Positions 7,684 to 15,995 of a DNA stretch of 64,000 nt are shown here, one piece after another. The notes beneath the pieces were generated by a model. That model was given only the letters and a program-made list of their open reading frames with translations, had not been told where the DNA came from and ran no database searches. The stretch comes from Clostridium paraputrificum (GTDB taxonomy: Bacteria; Bacillota; Clostridia; Clostridiales; Clostridiaceae): the NCBI RefSeq assembly GCF_900447045.1, contig NZ_UAWH01000014.1:1-64000 (forward strand). Reading direction: 5' to 3'. A program made the position numbers and the translations under genes. Positions within the stretch are counted from its first letter, which is position 1. Every line of letters begins with the position of its first letter.

Positions 7684-7712
7684 TTGATAATAATATGAAT
7701 TAATATTATTAT
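7684..7712 (+). promoter_or_regulatory. Promoter of the ctsR-mcsA-mcsB-clpC operon
   Basis: TTGATA (7684-7689), 17-bp spacer, TATTAT (7707-7712). The CtsR box lies 10 nt downstream of the -10, over the expected transcription start. Confidence 0.65.
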
Positions 7713-7721
7713 TAAAATATA

Positions 7722-7738
7722 GGTCAAAGTAAGTCAAA
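7722..7738 (+). promoter_or_regulatory. CtsR operator (heat-shock box)
   Basis: GGTCAAAGTAAGTCAAA is a direct repeat of the CtsR heptad (GGTCAAA / AGTCAAA) with the standard 3-nt spacing. It differs from the consensus GGTCAAANANRGTCAAA only in details of the spacer. Its place over the transcription start explains repression of the operon by its own first product, relieved by heat. Confidence 0.92.
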
Positions 7739-7762
7739 AACAACGTTTAAGAAGGTGATATT

Positions 7763-8218
7763 ATGGCAAGACTTTCAGATATAATTGAAAGCTTTATTAA
7801 AGAAATGCTAAATGAGAATGGTGGCGATCAAGTTCAAATACAAAGAAATGAATTGGCTGATCAATTTAGATGTGCACCATCACAAATTAACTATGTATTA
7901 ACTACACGATTTACCTCTGATAAAGGTTATGTTATAGAAAGTAGAAGAGGTGGCGGTGGTCATATTATAATAAAACAATTAACTTATGATGGAACAGAAC
8001 AAAGAAGTAGATTAATATATGATGCTATAGGTTCATCAATTACATACCATAATGCATTATCAATAATAGAAAATTTATATGAATTAGATATAATTACAGA
8101 AAGAGAAAAAGAAATTATGAAGATTGCTATTAATGATAGATCTTTAATTTCTATAGAAGAGAAGAATAAATCTAGAGCAGATATTCTTAAAGGGATGGTT
8201 ATGGTCATATTATCATAG
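7763..8218 (+). CDS. ctsR: Transcriptional repressor CtsR
   Basis: 151-aa DNA-binding repressor of class III heat-shock genes. The N-terminal winged helix-turn-helix (about 1-70) ends with the temperature-sensing glycine-rich wing ESRRGGGGHIII, in which Arg62 matches the arginine known in B. subtilis to contact DNA and to be phosphorylated by McsB. The C-terminal helical domain (about 80-150) forms the dimer. Length is normal. First gene of ctsR-mcsA-mcsB-clpC; mcsA follows after 11 nt. Autoregulated through the GGTCAAA box upstream. Confidence 0.97.
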   Translation: MARLSDIIESFIKEMLNENGGDQVQIQRNELADQFRCAPSQINYVLTTRFTSDKGYVIESRRGGGGHIIIKQLTYDGTEQRSRLIYDAIGSSITYHNALSIIENLYELDIITEREKEIMKIAINDRSLISIEEKNKSRADILKGMVMVILS

Positions 8219-8229
8219 GGGTGGTATTT

Positions 8230-8772
8230 ATGTTGTGTGAGAAGTGTAATAAGAGAGTGGCAACAATACATTTAATAAAATTAATCAATGGAGAGAAGTC
8301 TGAAGTAAGACTTTGCGAAAGTTGTGCTAAAGAAATTTCTGATATTTCTTTAGTTGGTTCATTAGGAAGCATAGATGAAATTTCTATTCCCAATATTTTA
8401 GGTGGTTTTTTTGAATCCATTGATAAAAATAAACCAAATAAAATAGAAGTTATATGTAAAAAGTGTGGATTGACGTATTCTCAATTTAAAGCTAGTGGAC
8501 AATTAGGTTGCGATGAATGTTATCAAAGTTTTTCTAGTTATTTAAGACCTATGTTTAAAAGAATACAAGGGGATTTAGAGCACATAGGAAAGGTTCCAAA
8601 ACGTTCAGGTGTTAAGCTTGTTGAGAAAAAGAAGTATGTTAATTTAAAAAAGGAACTACAAAAAGCTATTTTAGAAGAAGAGTATGAGAGAGCTGCAGTC
8701 TTAAGAGATAAGATAAAAGATATAGAAAATAGTAGGACAGAGGTGGGCAAAGATGAGAAATTGGATTTATAG
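8230..8772 (+). CDS. mcsA: McsA, zinc-binding activator of McsB
   Basis: 180-aa partner of McsB in control of CtsR and ClpC. I place the start at ATG 8230 because the AGGGGTGG ribosome binding site (8216-8223) is too close to the GTG at 8221. Two zinc fingers are visible: CEKC...CESC (residues 3-6 and about 29-32) and CKKC...CDEC (about 77-80 and 97-100). A UVR (UvrB/UvrC-like) helical hairpin, LKKELQKAILEEEYERAAVLRDKIKDIE, is split over two helices near 140-167 and binds McsB. The 3' end overlaps mcsB by 20 nt, which suggests translational coupling. Confidence 0.95.
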   Translation: MLCEKCNKRVATIHLIKLINGEKSEVRLCESCAKEISDISLVGSLGSIDEISIPNILGGFFESIDKNKPNKIEVICKKCGLTYSQFKASGQLGCDECYQSFSSYLRPMFKRIQGDLEHIGKVPKRSGVKLVEKKKYVNLKKELQKAILEEEYERAAVLRDKIKDIENSRTEVGKDEKLDL

Positions 8773-9754
8773 TAAGGCCCAAAATGATGATTTAATATTG
8801 TGTAGTAAACTTTCCTTAGCTAGAAATTTAGAAGGAATTTTATTTACAGATAAACTAGAGGTGGAGGATGCTAAAAAGAATGTAGATAAATTATCTAATG
8901 TTATATTTAGCAAACTAGATGATGAAGAGTTAAAAATAATAAAGTTTTGGGATAATCATATTGATTATATAAAGTCATATGAGGCAAAACTTTTAGTAAC
9001 TAAGGAATTAGTTAAGAGAAAAGATAGAGCAGCCTTAATTATTAATAAAGAAGAAACAATTAGCATAATGATTAATGAGGTAGATCATTTAAATATACAA
9101 TGTACTACGGAAGGAATGAATTTAAAAGAAGTATATGAAGTTGCTAATAAGATTGATGATTTAATAGAAGAATATATAACATATTCTTTTCACGAAGATT
9201 TTGGGTATTTAACAGCTACTCCTAGTAAAGTTGGTACTGGGATGAAAGCATCAGTAATACTACACTTACCTGCATTGTCAATGAGTGAAGAAATTACTAA
9301 TATTTCAAAGGGGTTAAGTCAGGTAGGAATGACTATAAATCCAGTATATTCAGATGGTAATATATATGAGGTTTCAAATAGAATATCTTTAGGCATAACT
9401 GAAGATGAGATAATTAATAATCTGGAGGGAGTAGTTGAAAATATTATACAAGAAGAGATTAAGTTTAGGGATATAGTAATTAATAAATGTAAAGATGAAT
9501 TAGAGGATAAGATATTTAGATCCTATGGAATATTAAAAAATGCTAAGTTAATGTCTTATAAAGAACTAGTAGAATTATTATCATATTTAAGGTTAGGAGT
9601 AGAGACGTATGTCCTAGACTTAAATAAAGATATCTTGAACAAGCTTCTAGTTTATACAAGTGATGAGGCTATACAAAATAAATTAGGTAAATCATTGACT
9701 AATAAAGAGAAAAAAGCTGAAAGAGCTGTATTGATAAAAGAATTATTAAAGTAA
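8753..9754 (+). CDS. mcsB: McsB-like protein arginine kinase with degenerate active site
   Basis: 333 aa, phosphagen-kinase fold. McsB phosphorylates arginines on CtsR and on misfolded proteins, tagging them for ClpCP. Order and fold are right: N-terminal helices, the LARNLE element (near 22), NEVDHLNIQ (near 112), GYLTATPSKVGTG (near 150) and the C-terminal RSYGILKNAKLMS segment. However the usual SSRxRLARN motif reads CSKLSLARN, so both ATP-contacting arginines are lost; NEEDH is NEVDH; the CPTN site is TPSK; GTGLRAS is GTGMKAS. It is also shorter than the B. subtilis enzyme (about 360 aa). It may be a weak kinase, or an adaptor only. RBS AGGTGG lies inside mcsA. Confidence 0.9.
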   Translation: MRNWIYSKAQNDDLILCSKLSLARNLEGILFTDKLEVEDAKKNVDKLSNVIFSKLDDEELKIIKFWDNHIDYIKSYEAKLLVTKELVKRKDRAALIINKEETISIMINEVDHLNIQCTTEGMNLKEVYEVANKIDDLIEEYITYSFHEDFGYLTATPSKVGTGMKASVILHLPALSMSEEITNISKGLSQVGMTINPVYSDGNIYEVSNRISLGITEDEIINNLEGVVENIIQEEIKFRDIVINKCKDELEDKIFRSYGILKNAKLMSYKELVELLSYLRLGVETYVLDLNKDILNKLLVYTSDEAIQNKLGKSLTNKEKKAERAVLIKELLK

Positions 9755-9775
9755 TTATGGTAGGAGGTGTTGTAA

Positions 9776-12220
9776 ATGTCATATGGGAAATTTACAGAAA
9801 GAGCTCAATTAGTAATAATGGGAGCACAAAAAGAGTCTCAAAAATTTAAGCATGGGTATATAGGAACTGAACACATATTGATAGGAATTATGGCTGAAAA
9901 GGGATACTCTAGTGAGTTGTTAGAAAAGTATGGTGTAGAAATAGAAGAAATAAGGAATATGCTAGAGGAATACTTAGGTTATGGAGACTCACTTATGCCA
10001 AAAGGCGAGTTATTACTAACTCCAAGGACTAAAAGATTATTTGATGAAAGTATTATAGAAGCAAGGAAATTAAATCATAAATATGTTAGCCCAGAACATC
10101 TTCTATTGGCATTGATAAATGAGGAAGAAGGAGTGGCGTATACCATATTATGCCAATTAAGACTAAATTTTAAAGAGATAAAAAGCGATCTGATTCTGTT
10201 TTTGTCAGGAAAAGAAGATGAAGAATTGAATGATGATGAAAATGAGAGTAGTAAAAAGAAAGATACTCCAATGTTAGATCAATATGGTCATGATTTAACT
10301 GAAATGGCAAAGGATGATAATCTTGATCCTGTTATAGGAAGAGAGCAAGAAAATCAAAGAGTTCTAGAAATACTATGTAGAAGGATAAAAAATAATCCAT
10401 GTCTTATTGGTGAACCTGGAGTAGGTAAAACAGCTGTAGTTGAAGGATTAGCCCAAAGAATTGTTAATGGTAATATTCCAGAAATTCTTAGGAATAAAAG
10501 AATTATTAGTTTAGACTTAAGTGCTATGGTTGCAGGTGCTAAATATAGAGGTGAATTTGAAGATAGATTAAAAAAAGTTATGGAAGAAATAAAAAATAAT
10601 CCAGATATCATCATATTTATTGATGAAATTCATACTATAATCGGTGCTGGAGGGGCAGAAGGTGCAATAGATGCATCAAATATATTAAAACCTGCCTTAT
10701 CTAGAGGAGCAATTCAGTGTATAGGTGCTACCACCATTGATGAATATAGAAAACATATTGAAAAGGATACAGCTTTAGAGAGAAGATTTCAACCCATTAT
10801 AGTAGGTGAACCTACAAAGGAAGAAACTCTTGAAATATTAAAGGGGTTAAGGGATAAGTATGAATCACATCATAGAGTGAAAATAACAGATGATGCTTTA
10901 CATGCTGCTGTAGATTTAGCTGATAGATATATAACTGATAGATTTATGCCTGATAAAGCTATTGACTTAATTGATGAAGCTGCGGCTAAAATCAGAATAG
11001 AGAGTTTAGTTGCTCCGCCCAATTTAAAAGAAATTGAAGAGGAAATAGAAACAGTAGTAAAGGAAAAGGAAGAATCTATTAGAATACAAGACTTTGAAAA
11101 AGCTGCAAGATTAAGAGATGATGAAAAGAAACTTAAAGATGAGTTAAGTGAAATAAAGAAAGAATGGACTACCAATAACCAAGTTAATTCTCTTACAGTA
11201 AGTGAAGAAAATATAGCTAATGTAGTATCATCTTGGACTAAAATCCCAGTAGAAAAGTTAACTGAGAAAGAAAGCGATAAACTACTTAGAATGGAAGAAA
11301 TTTTAAAGAAGAGAGTTGTAGGACAGGAAGAAGCGGTAAGGGCTGTAGCAAGAGCAGTAAGAAGAGCTAGAGTTGGTTTAAGAGATACTAAAAGACCAAT
11401 AGGTAGTTTTATATTCTTAGGACCAACAGGGGTTGGAAAAACAGAACTATGTAAAGCCTTAGCAGAAGCTATGTTTGCAGATGAAAATAGCATAATTAGA
11501 ATTGATATGTCTGAATATATGGAAAAACATTCAGTATCAAGACTTATAGGGTCACCTCCAGGGTATGTTGGATATGATGAAGGGGGACAGCTAACTGAAG
11601 CAGTTAGAAGAAGACCATATTCGGTTGTGCTTTTAGATGAGATAGAAAAAGCTCATCCAGATGTATTTAATGTGCTTCTTCAAATTATGGAAGATGGAAG
11701 ACTTACTGATGGTAAAGGAAAGTTGGTTAACTTTAAGAATACAATAATAATAATGACATCTAATGTGGGGGCTCATACAATAAAGAAACAAAAAACTGTG
11801 GGATTTAGTGTAAATGATAGAAAAGAAACTGAATATGAAAAGATGAAAGAAAATATAATGGGAGAATTGAAAGAGAAATTCAAACCAGAGTTTTTAAATA
11901 GAATAGATGACACTATTGTATTTAAAAAGTTAGATGATGAAGATATGAAATCTATCATAGATTTAATGTTGAATTCTATTATTGAGAGACTTAAAAATAA
12001 TAAAATTTACCTTAGATTAAGTGACGAATGCAAAGATTTCTTAGTTACCAAAGGATCTGACACTAATTATGGAGCTAGACCTTTAAGAAGAGTTATAACT
12101 AAAGAGGTAGAAGACAAATTAAGTGAAGAATTACTAACAGGAAATATAAAAATAGGAGATACAGTATTAGTTTCGGTAGAAGATAATAAGCTTAAATTTA
12201 AAGAACTACAAGAAAGTTAG
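9776..12220 (+). CDS. clpC: ClpC, AAA+ unfoldase of the ClpCP protease
   Basis: 814-aa hexameric chaperone that unfolds substrates and feeds them to ClpP. N-terminal double Clp-N repeat (about 1-145) for adaptor and phospho-arginine binding; AAA-1 with Walker A GEPGVGKT at 212-219 and Walker B IIFIDEIH near 282; a UVR-containing M-domain (about 420-465, [18 protein letters not shown]); AAA-2 with Walker A GPTGVGKT at 549-556 and [11 protein letters not shown] near 620. Sensor and arginine-finger regions (LNRID) are present. The C-terminal domain is standard. Last gene of the CtsR-controlled operon, 21 nt behind mcsB with AGGAGGTG, followed by a terminator. Confidence 0.98.
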   Translation: MSYGKFTERAQLVIMGAQKESQKFKHGYIGTEHILIGIMAEKGYSSELLEKYGVEIEEIRNMLEEYLGYGDSLMPKGELLLTPRTKRLFDESIIEARKLNHKYVSPEHLLLALINEEEGVAYTILCQLRLNFKEIKSDLILFLSGKEDEELNDDENESSKKKDTPMLDQYGHDLTEMAKDDNLDPVIGREQENQRVLEILCRRIKNNPCLIGEPGVGKTAVVEGLAQRIVNGNIPEILRNKRIISLDLSAMVAGAKYRGEFEDRLKKVMEEIKNNPDIIIFIDEIHTIIGAGGAEGAIDASNILKPALSRGAIQCIGATTIDEYRKHIEKDTALERRFQPIIVGEPTKEETLEILKGLRDKYESHHRVKITDDALHAAVDLADRYITDRFMPDKAIDLIDEAAAKIRIESLVAPPNLKEIEEEIETVVKEKEESIRIQDFEKAARLRDDEKKLKDELSEIKKEWTTNNQVNSLTVSEENIANVVSSWTKIPVEKLTEKESDKLLRMEEILKKRVVGQEEAVRAVARAVRRARVGLRDTKRPIGSFIFLGPTGVGKTELCKALAEAMFADENSIIRIDMSEYMEKHSVSRLIGSPPGYVGYDEGGQLTEAVRRRPYSVVLLDEIEKAHPDVFNVLLQIMEDGRLTDGKGKLVNFKNTIIIMTSNVGAHTIKKQKTVGFSVNDRKETEYEKMKENIMGELKEKFKPEFLNRIDDTIVFKKLDDEDMKSIIDLMLNSIIERLKNNKIYLRLSDECKDFLVTKGSDTNYGARPLRRVITKEVEDKLSEELLTGNIKIGDTVLVSVEDNKLKFKELQES

Positions 12221-12228
12221 GATATAAA

Positions 12229-12281
12229 ATAAGCCTGCAAGCACATAATATTATTAGGATTTGCTTATGGGCTTATTTTTA
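12229..12281 (+). terminator. Terminator of the ctsR-clpC operon
   Basis: Imperfect hairpin ATAAGCC...AAGCA / TGCTT...GGGCTTAT with a long A/T-rich loop, followed by TTTTTAT, directly after the clpC stop codon. Confidence 0.65.
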
Positions 12282-12305
12282 TATAATGTTAATTAATAAT
12301 TATTA

Positions 12306-12333
12306 TTGAATATTTCATAGATTGTGATATAAT
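12306..12333 (+). promoter_or_regulatory. Promoter of trxB
   Basis: TTGAAT (12306-12311), 16-bp spacer, extended -10 TGATATAAT (12325-12333). The 15-bp inverted repeat that follows lies in the early transcribed region. Confidence 0.6.
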
Positions 12334-12340
12334 AAATATA

Positions 12341-12355
12341 TACCCCCATAGGGTA
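12341..12355. promoter_or_regulatory. Candidate CsoR/CstR-type operator
   Basis: TACCCCCATAGGGTA is a perfect inverted repeat of TACCC/GGGTA around 5 nt, located 7 nt after the -10 of trxB. G/C tracts framed by TA on both sides are typical of operators of the CsoR/RcnR/CstR family (copper or persulfide sensors). In this very A/T-rich genome such a C5/G3 palindrome stands out. No regulator gene is linked in the window, so the assignment is inference. Confidence 0.45.
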
Positions 12356-12368
12356 AAGGAGTGATTGC

Positions 12369-13307
12369 ATGAATAAAGATATAAAAGATATAGATTTAGT
12401 AATCTTGGGTGGAGGACCTGCAGGTTTAACTGCTGGAATTTATGCTTCAAGAGCTAAGTTAAATATGATAATACTTGAAAATTCTATCTTAGGAGGTCAA
12501 GTTAGAAATAGTTATACTATAGAAAATTATCCTGGATTTAAAAATGTAGAAGGAAGCATGTTAGCGGATATAATGCAAGAACAAGCAGAGGAACTTGGAG
12601 CGGTAATTGATGAGTTTGATCCAGTAGAGGATGTAAGACTTGATGGTGAATATAAACTTGTAGAAACTGAAAGCTATATTTACAAAGCAAAAAGTTTAAT
12701 AATTGCAACAGGAGCTTCACCTAGAAAGTTACCTATTCCTAATGAAGGGAAATTTGCAGGCAAAGGAATTCATTATTGTGCTGTTTGTGATGGTGCAATG
12801 TATGAAGGAAAAGTTGTTGGTGTAGTAGGAGGAGGTAATTCTGCCTTAGAAGAAGCTATCTTTTTAACTAGATTTGCCAAGAAGGTATATCTTATTAGAA
12901 GATATGATTATTTTAGAGGAGAAAAGTCTTTATTAGATCAAGTTGAAAAGAATGAAAAAATAGAGATTCTATACAATGAAGATTTGGTAAATGTAGAAGG
13001 AACAAACTTTGTAGAAAAGGCTATAATAAAAAATACACTTACTAGAGAGGAAAAATCTATAGATATAGATGGTGTATTTGGCTATATTGGAACTGAGCCT
13101 AAAACAGATATGTTCGGTAAATACATTAACCTAACTAAGAATGGTTATATTATTACAGATGAAAATATGAACACTAATATACCTGGTGTATATGCAGCAG
13201 GGGATGTTAGAGAAAAGTTATATAGACAAATAACAACAGCAGTAGCTGATGGTACTATTGCAGCACTAGAGGCTGAAAAATTTATAATATCAAATAGGAG
13301 TGAATAA
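12369..13307 (+). CDS. trxB: Thioredoxin-disulfide reductase (TrxB-like)
   Basis: 312-aa flavoenzyme that passes electrons from NAD(P)H through FAD to thioredoxin-like partners in the cytosol. FAD-binding GGGPAGLTAG at 14-23; redox-active CAVC at 137-140; NAD(P)-binding GGGNSALEEA at about 155-164; C-terminal FAD motif GVYAAGDVR near 277-285. The NAD(P) region ends IRRYDYFR, and whether it prefers NADPH or reduced ferredoxin/flavin cannot be read safely. It forms a two-gene operon with the glutaredoxin-like gene 2 nt downstream, which is its probable substrate. Confidence 0.94.
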   Translation: MNKDIKDIDLVILGGGPAGLTAGIYASRAKLNMIILENSILGGQVRNSYTIENYPGFKNVEGSMLADIMQEQAEELGAVIDEFDPVEDVRLDGEYKLVETESYIYKAKSLIIATGASPRKLPIPNEGKFAGKGIHYCAVCDGAMYEGKVVGVVGGGNSALEEAIFLTRFAKKVYLIRRYDYFRGEKSLLDQVEKNEKIEILYNEDLVNVEGTNFVEKAIIKNTLTREEKSIDIDGVFGYIGTEPKTDMFGKYINLTKNGYIITDENMNTNIPGVYAAGDVREKLYRQITTAVADGTIAALEAEKFIISNRSE

Positions 13308-13309
13308 AA

Positions 13310-13537
13310 ATGATAAAAATATATTCAACATCATGGTGTCCAGCTTGCGTAAAAGCTAAAAAGTATCTAGGTTTAAAAGGATTAGCATTTAGTGAGATAA
13401 ATGTTGCAGATGCTCATGAAGATAGAGAAGAGGTATTTAAGGTTTCAGGTCAAAGAACTGTACCAGTATTAGATATTAATGGAGAAATAATTGTTGGATT
13501 TGATAAGAGTGCAATAGATACGGCTATCAATAAGTAG
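13310..13537 (+). CDS. Glutaredoxin/NrdH-like thioredoxin-fold protein, CPAC active site
   Basis: 75-aa thiol-disulfide carrier. Active site CPAC at 10-13, cis-proline in TVPVLDI (about 49-55) and a glutaredoxin-like C-terminal GFDKSAID helix. In glutathione-poor clostridia such proteins are reduced directly by thioredoxin reductase. It starts 2 nt after trxB, behind AGGAGTG within the 3' end of trxB, so it is very likely the partner of that enzyme. It shares about half of its residues with the convergent paralogue at 13677-13904 but has a different active-site dipeptide. Confidence 0.9.
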   Translation: MIKIYSTSWCPACVKAKKYLGLKGLAFSEINVADAHEDREEVFKVSGQRTVPVLDINGEIIVGFDKSAIDTAINK

Positions 13538-13604
13538 CCTATAGGATAGTATTAAAAGATATTTATAAAGGTATATTTTAATAATGGATATTTAAAAATA
13601 CTAT

Positions 13605-13671
13605 AAAAAACACCTAGAATGAATTGTTACCTGTATATTTACAGGAGCGTATCATAATGGGTGTTTTTTTA
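13605..13671. terminator. Bidirectional terminator between the two glutaredoxin-like genes
   Basis: Outer stem AAAAAACACC / GGGTGTTTTTTT encloses a second hairpin CCTGTATATTTACAGG (about 13630-13645). A-run on the left and T-run on the right serve both convergent genes. Confidence 0.8.
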
Positions 13672-13676
13672 TTAGT

Positions 13677-13904
13677 TTATTTAGTTAAAGCTGTATCTAT
13701 AGCTGGTTTATCAAAACCAATTACAACAGTTCCATTTATGTCTAAAACAGGTACTCCCATTTGTCTGGATTTTTGAACCATTTCTTGTCTAGCATCCATA
13801 TCTTCAGCTACGTTAAGTTCTTCAAAAGCTATATTTTTTGATTTTAAATAATTCTTAGCCTTTACGCACCAAGGGCAAGAATCTGTAGTATATACTTTAA
13901 TCAT
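13677..13904 (-). CDS. Glutaredoxin-like protein, CPWC active site
   Basis: 75 aa, thioredoxin fold with CPWC at 10-13 and cis-Pro in GVPVLDI. Same length and overall sequence as the TrxB-linked paralogue, so the two arose by duplication. CPWC is close to the CPYC/CPWC of NrdH and classical glutaredoxins, while the TrxB-linked copy has CPAC, so they may serve different targets (for example ribonucleotide reductase versus general disulfides). Own gene, RBS AGGAGGAT on the minus strand (about 13909-13920); convergent with the trxB operon. Confidence 0.88.
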   Translation of the reverse strand: MIKVYTTDSCPWCVKAKNYLKSKNIAFEELNVAEDMDARQEMVQKSRQMGVPVLDINGTVVIGFDKPAIDTALTK

Positions 13905-14029
13905 TATATAATCCTCCTAATAAAAATTAATGGTTATTAATATTAATTTTAGTTTATAACTAAATATAGAAATTTTCAACAATAACTCTTATGTAATATA
14001 TAATATGAAAAGATTATATGTTTTGTTAT

Positions 14030-14197
14030 TTATTTTATTATATTTTCATTACTTAAATTAGAATTTAATATATGATTATTTATTTCATCATTAGATTGCT
14101 GTGATGAAAAAATGTCAGTAATATTAATTTTAGAGTTATCTTTTAAAATATTTTTTCCGGTAATATTTATATTATTTAATGTATTTTCAGTAAGCAT
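14030..14197 (-). CDS. Small hydrophilic protein of unknown function (55 aa)
   Basis: I do not recognise it. The ATG is complementary to 14195-14197 and is preceded on the minus strand by AAGGAGATGATTCT, an excellent ribosome binding site with 7-nt spacing, which is the main support. The peptide is rich in Asn, Ile and Ser (for example NNINITGKNILKD), has no Cys, no signal sequence and no membrane segment. The rest of the 13905-14326 stretch holds only A/T-rich spacer and the nagR control region. It could be a short conserved clostridial protein or a chance ORF. Confidence 0.45.
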   Translation of the reverse strand: MLTENTLNNINITGKNILKDNSKINITDIFSSQQSNDEINNHILNSNLSNENIIK

Positions 14198-14270
14198 AGA
14201 ATCATCTCCTTAAATTGTTTATAATTAGTATTTGTAAGATGATAGATTTCTATGCTAATTCTTAATGTAT

Positions 14271-14286
14271 AGTGGTCTAGACAAGT
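14271..14286. promoter_or_regulatory. NagR/DasR-type operator (dre site)
   Basis: AGTGGTCTAGACAAGT matches the dre consensus TGGTCTAGACCA, a palindrome bound by GntR-family amino-sugar regulators, with one arm imperfect (ACAA for ACCA). It lies 41 nt upstream of the nagR start, overlapping a TAGACA (14278-14283) that could be the -35 of a promoter with extended -10 TGATATAAT (14298-14306, spacer 17). Occupancy would block transcription; amino-sugar phosphates would release it. Confidence 0.8.
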
Positions 14287-14326
14287 TAATTTTGGTTTGA
14301 TATAATTATTGAGGAGGAAGTTAAGT

Positions 14327-15049
14327 ATGATAGATAAAAGCAGTCCTATTCCTGTATATTATCAATTGAAAGAAGACATTCTAAAGAAGATAAGAGAAGG
14401 TGTTTGGAAGGTTGGTCAATGTATAGATAGCGAAAGGGAACTTTCTGAAAACTATGGTGTTAGTAGAATGACAATTAGGCAAGCTTTAGGAGAACTAGTT
14501 CAAGAAGGTATATTAGTAAGAGAAAAAGGAAAGGGCACTTTTGTTTGTGAGCCGAAAGTCAAGCAGAAAGATATGATGAGTTTCTCTGAAATAATTAAAA
14601 GAACTGGTAGGACTCTAGAAACTAAGGTTATTGAATTTAATAAAATACCTACTCCAGAAGATTTGACAGATACTTTTTCTTTTGAGGAAGTTTATAAGAT
14701 AAATAGAAATAGAATAGTTGACGGTGAATGTATAGCCAATGAGGTTGTATATATACCTTCAGACTATTGTGGATTTATAAATGAAGAGAAGTTAAAAGGA
14801 TCTTTATATAAGATATTAGAGGAGTTTGGATACTCTGTGGAATATTCGGAATCATCTATAAAAGCAGTTATAATGGATGAAACTAATAAAAAGATTTTTG
14901 GAGTGGATGAGCAAGTACCATTACTTCAGATAATTGGTAAAACTATAAATAGCGATGGAAAGGTACTTTTTGTAGAAGAGGCTACCTATAGATCAGATAA
15001 ATATATTTTAGAAGTAAATATTTTAAGACGAGAGGGGAAATTAAAGTGA
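14327..15049 (+). CDS. nagR: GntR/HutC-family repressor NagR (YvoA)
   Basis: 240 aa. N-terminal winged helix of the GntR family (about 8-75, with [21 protein letters not shown] as recognition region in two parts) and a C-terminal UTRA effector domain (about 90-238), the HutC arrangement of NagR/YvoA, which senses glucosamine-6-P or GlcNAc-6-P. I start it at ATG 14327, behind GAGGAGG (14311-14317); an upstream TTG at 14309 lies before the ribosome binding site. Its stop overlaps the nagB start (GTGA), so the two are translationally coupled. A dre site upstream indicates autoregulation. Confidence 0.93.
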   Translation: MIDKSSPIPVYYQLKEDILKKIREGVWKVGQCIDSERELSENYGVSRMTIRQALGELVQEGILVREKGKGTFVCEPKVKQKDMMSFSEIIKRTGRTLETKVIEFNKIPTPEDLTDTFSFEEVYKINRNRIVDGECIANEVVYIPSDYCGFINEEKLKGSLYKILEEFGYSVEYSESSIKAVIMDETNKKIFGVDEQVPLLQIIGKTINSDGKVLFVEEATYRSDKYILEVNILRREGKLK

Positions 15050-15774
15050 AAGTAATAATAGCTAAAGATTATGATGAAATGAGCAGATTAGCAGCGGAAG
15101 AAATGGCAAAGGTAGTAGAAGTTAAACCAAATGCTGTTTTAGGATTAGCTACAGGTGGAACTCCAGTAGGAATGTACAAAGAGTTAATAAAGATGAACAA
15201 AGATGGAAAAATTGATTTTTCTAATGTAACAACTGTAAACTTAGATGAATATGTAGGACTTGCTGGAGATCATCCACAAAGTTATAGATATTTCATGAAT
15301 GATAACTTATTCAATCATATAAATATAGATAAGAGTAGAACTTTTGTACCTAATGGACTAGCTGAGGATATAGCTGAAGAAGGAAGAAACTATGATAAAA
15401 AAATAGATGAGTTAGGTGGAACTGATATTCAATTATTAGGTATTGGTAACAATGGACATATAGCATTTAATGAACCAGATCAAGATTTGGTTGCAGGAAC
15501 TCATTTAACTGGATTAACTCAAAGTACAATAGAAGCAAATGCAAGATTCTTTGATTCTATTGATGAAGTTCCAAAGACAGCTATAACTATGGGACTTGGA
15601 CAAATAATGAAAGCTAAAAAGATTCTTTTAGTTGCTAGCGGTGAAAGTAAGGCAGAAGCGATTAAAGGTGTATTAAGTGGTAAGATTACAACTTCAAATC
15701 CTGCAACTATGTTACAAATGCATAGAGATGTAGTTGTTATAATTGATGAAGCTGCAGCTAAGCTTGTAAAGTAA
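15046..15774 (+). CDS. nagB: Glucosamine-6-phosphate deaminase
   Basis: 242-aa cytosolic enzyme that converts glucosamine-6-P to fructose-6-P and ammonia, the entry of amino sugars to glycolysis. Motifs: substrate-binding [13 protein letters not shown] (about 34-46), catalytic NLDEYVGL (near 66-73), [13 protein letters not shown] (about 132-144) with the ring-opening His and Glu. Length is typical. The GTG start overlaps the last 4 nt of nagR. Followed by a terminator. No nagA (deacetylase) is next to it, unlike many Firmicutes. Confidence 0.98.
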   Translation: MKVIIAKDYDEMSRLAAEEMAKVVEVKPNAVLGLATGGTPVGMYKELIKMNKDGKIDFSNVTTVNLDEYVGLAGDHPQSYRYFMNDNLFNHINIDKSRTFVPNGLAEDIAEEGRNYDKKIDELGGTDIQLLGIGNNGHIAFNEPDQDLVAGTHLTGLTQSTIEANARFFDSIDEVPKTAITMGLGQIMKAKKILLVASGESKAEAIKGVLSGKITTSNPATMLQMHRDVVVIIDEAAAKLVK

Positions 15775-15791
15775 TAAAGTTGGTAATAATA

Positions 15792-15826
15792 GAAGGTGAG
15801 ATAAAAATATCTCACCTTTTCTTTTG
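15792..15826 (+). terminator. Terminator of nagR-nagB
   Basis: AAGGTGAGAT / ATCTCACCTT hairpin with AAAAAT loop and TTCTTTT tail. Confidence 0.88.
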
Positions 15827-15920
15827 GTTGGACGATAAATAAATGTAAAAAAATAAATTTGAATTGTAAATTATATTTTAAAATTATGATATTATTATAT
15901 AGTTAGGAACGAAGATTAAA

Positions 15921-15968
15921 AATATATAAAGATAACAATATATAAATATAACAATATATAAAGTTGAG
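15921..15968 (+). repeat. Three tandem 16-bp A/T-rich units upstream of radA
   Basis: Units at 15921-15936, 15937-15952 and 15953-15968 begin AATATATAAA and share AATATATAAANATAAC (third unit diverges at its end). They lie 27-75 nt upstream of radA, in the probable promoter/leader region. Could affect promoter curvature or expression, or be simple slippage. Confidence 0.6.
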
Positions 15969-15995
15969 TTTTGAATATGGAAAGGAGGAGAGCGT

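Noticed and set aside
8221..8229. GTG at 8221 as the start of mcsA
   Set aside because: It overlaps the AGGGGTGG ribosome binding site; ATG 8230 has proper spacing and gives the usual MLCEKC N-terminus.
12341..12355. The TACCC/GGGTA repeat as a terminator hairpin
   Set aside because: The 5-bp stem is too short and there is no T-run; it lies at the 5' end of the trxB transcript.
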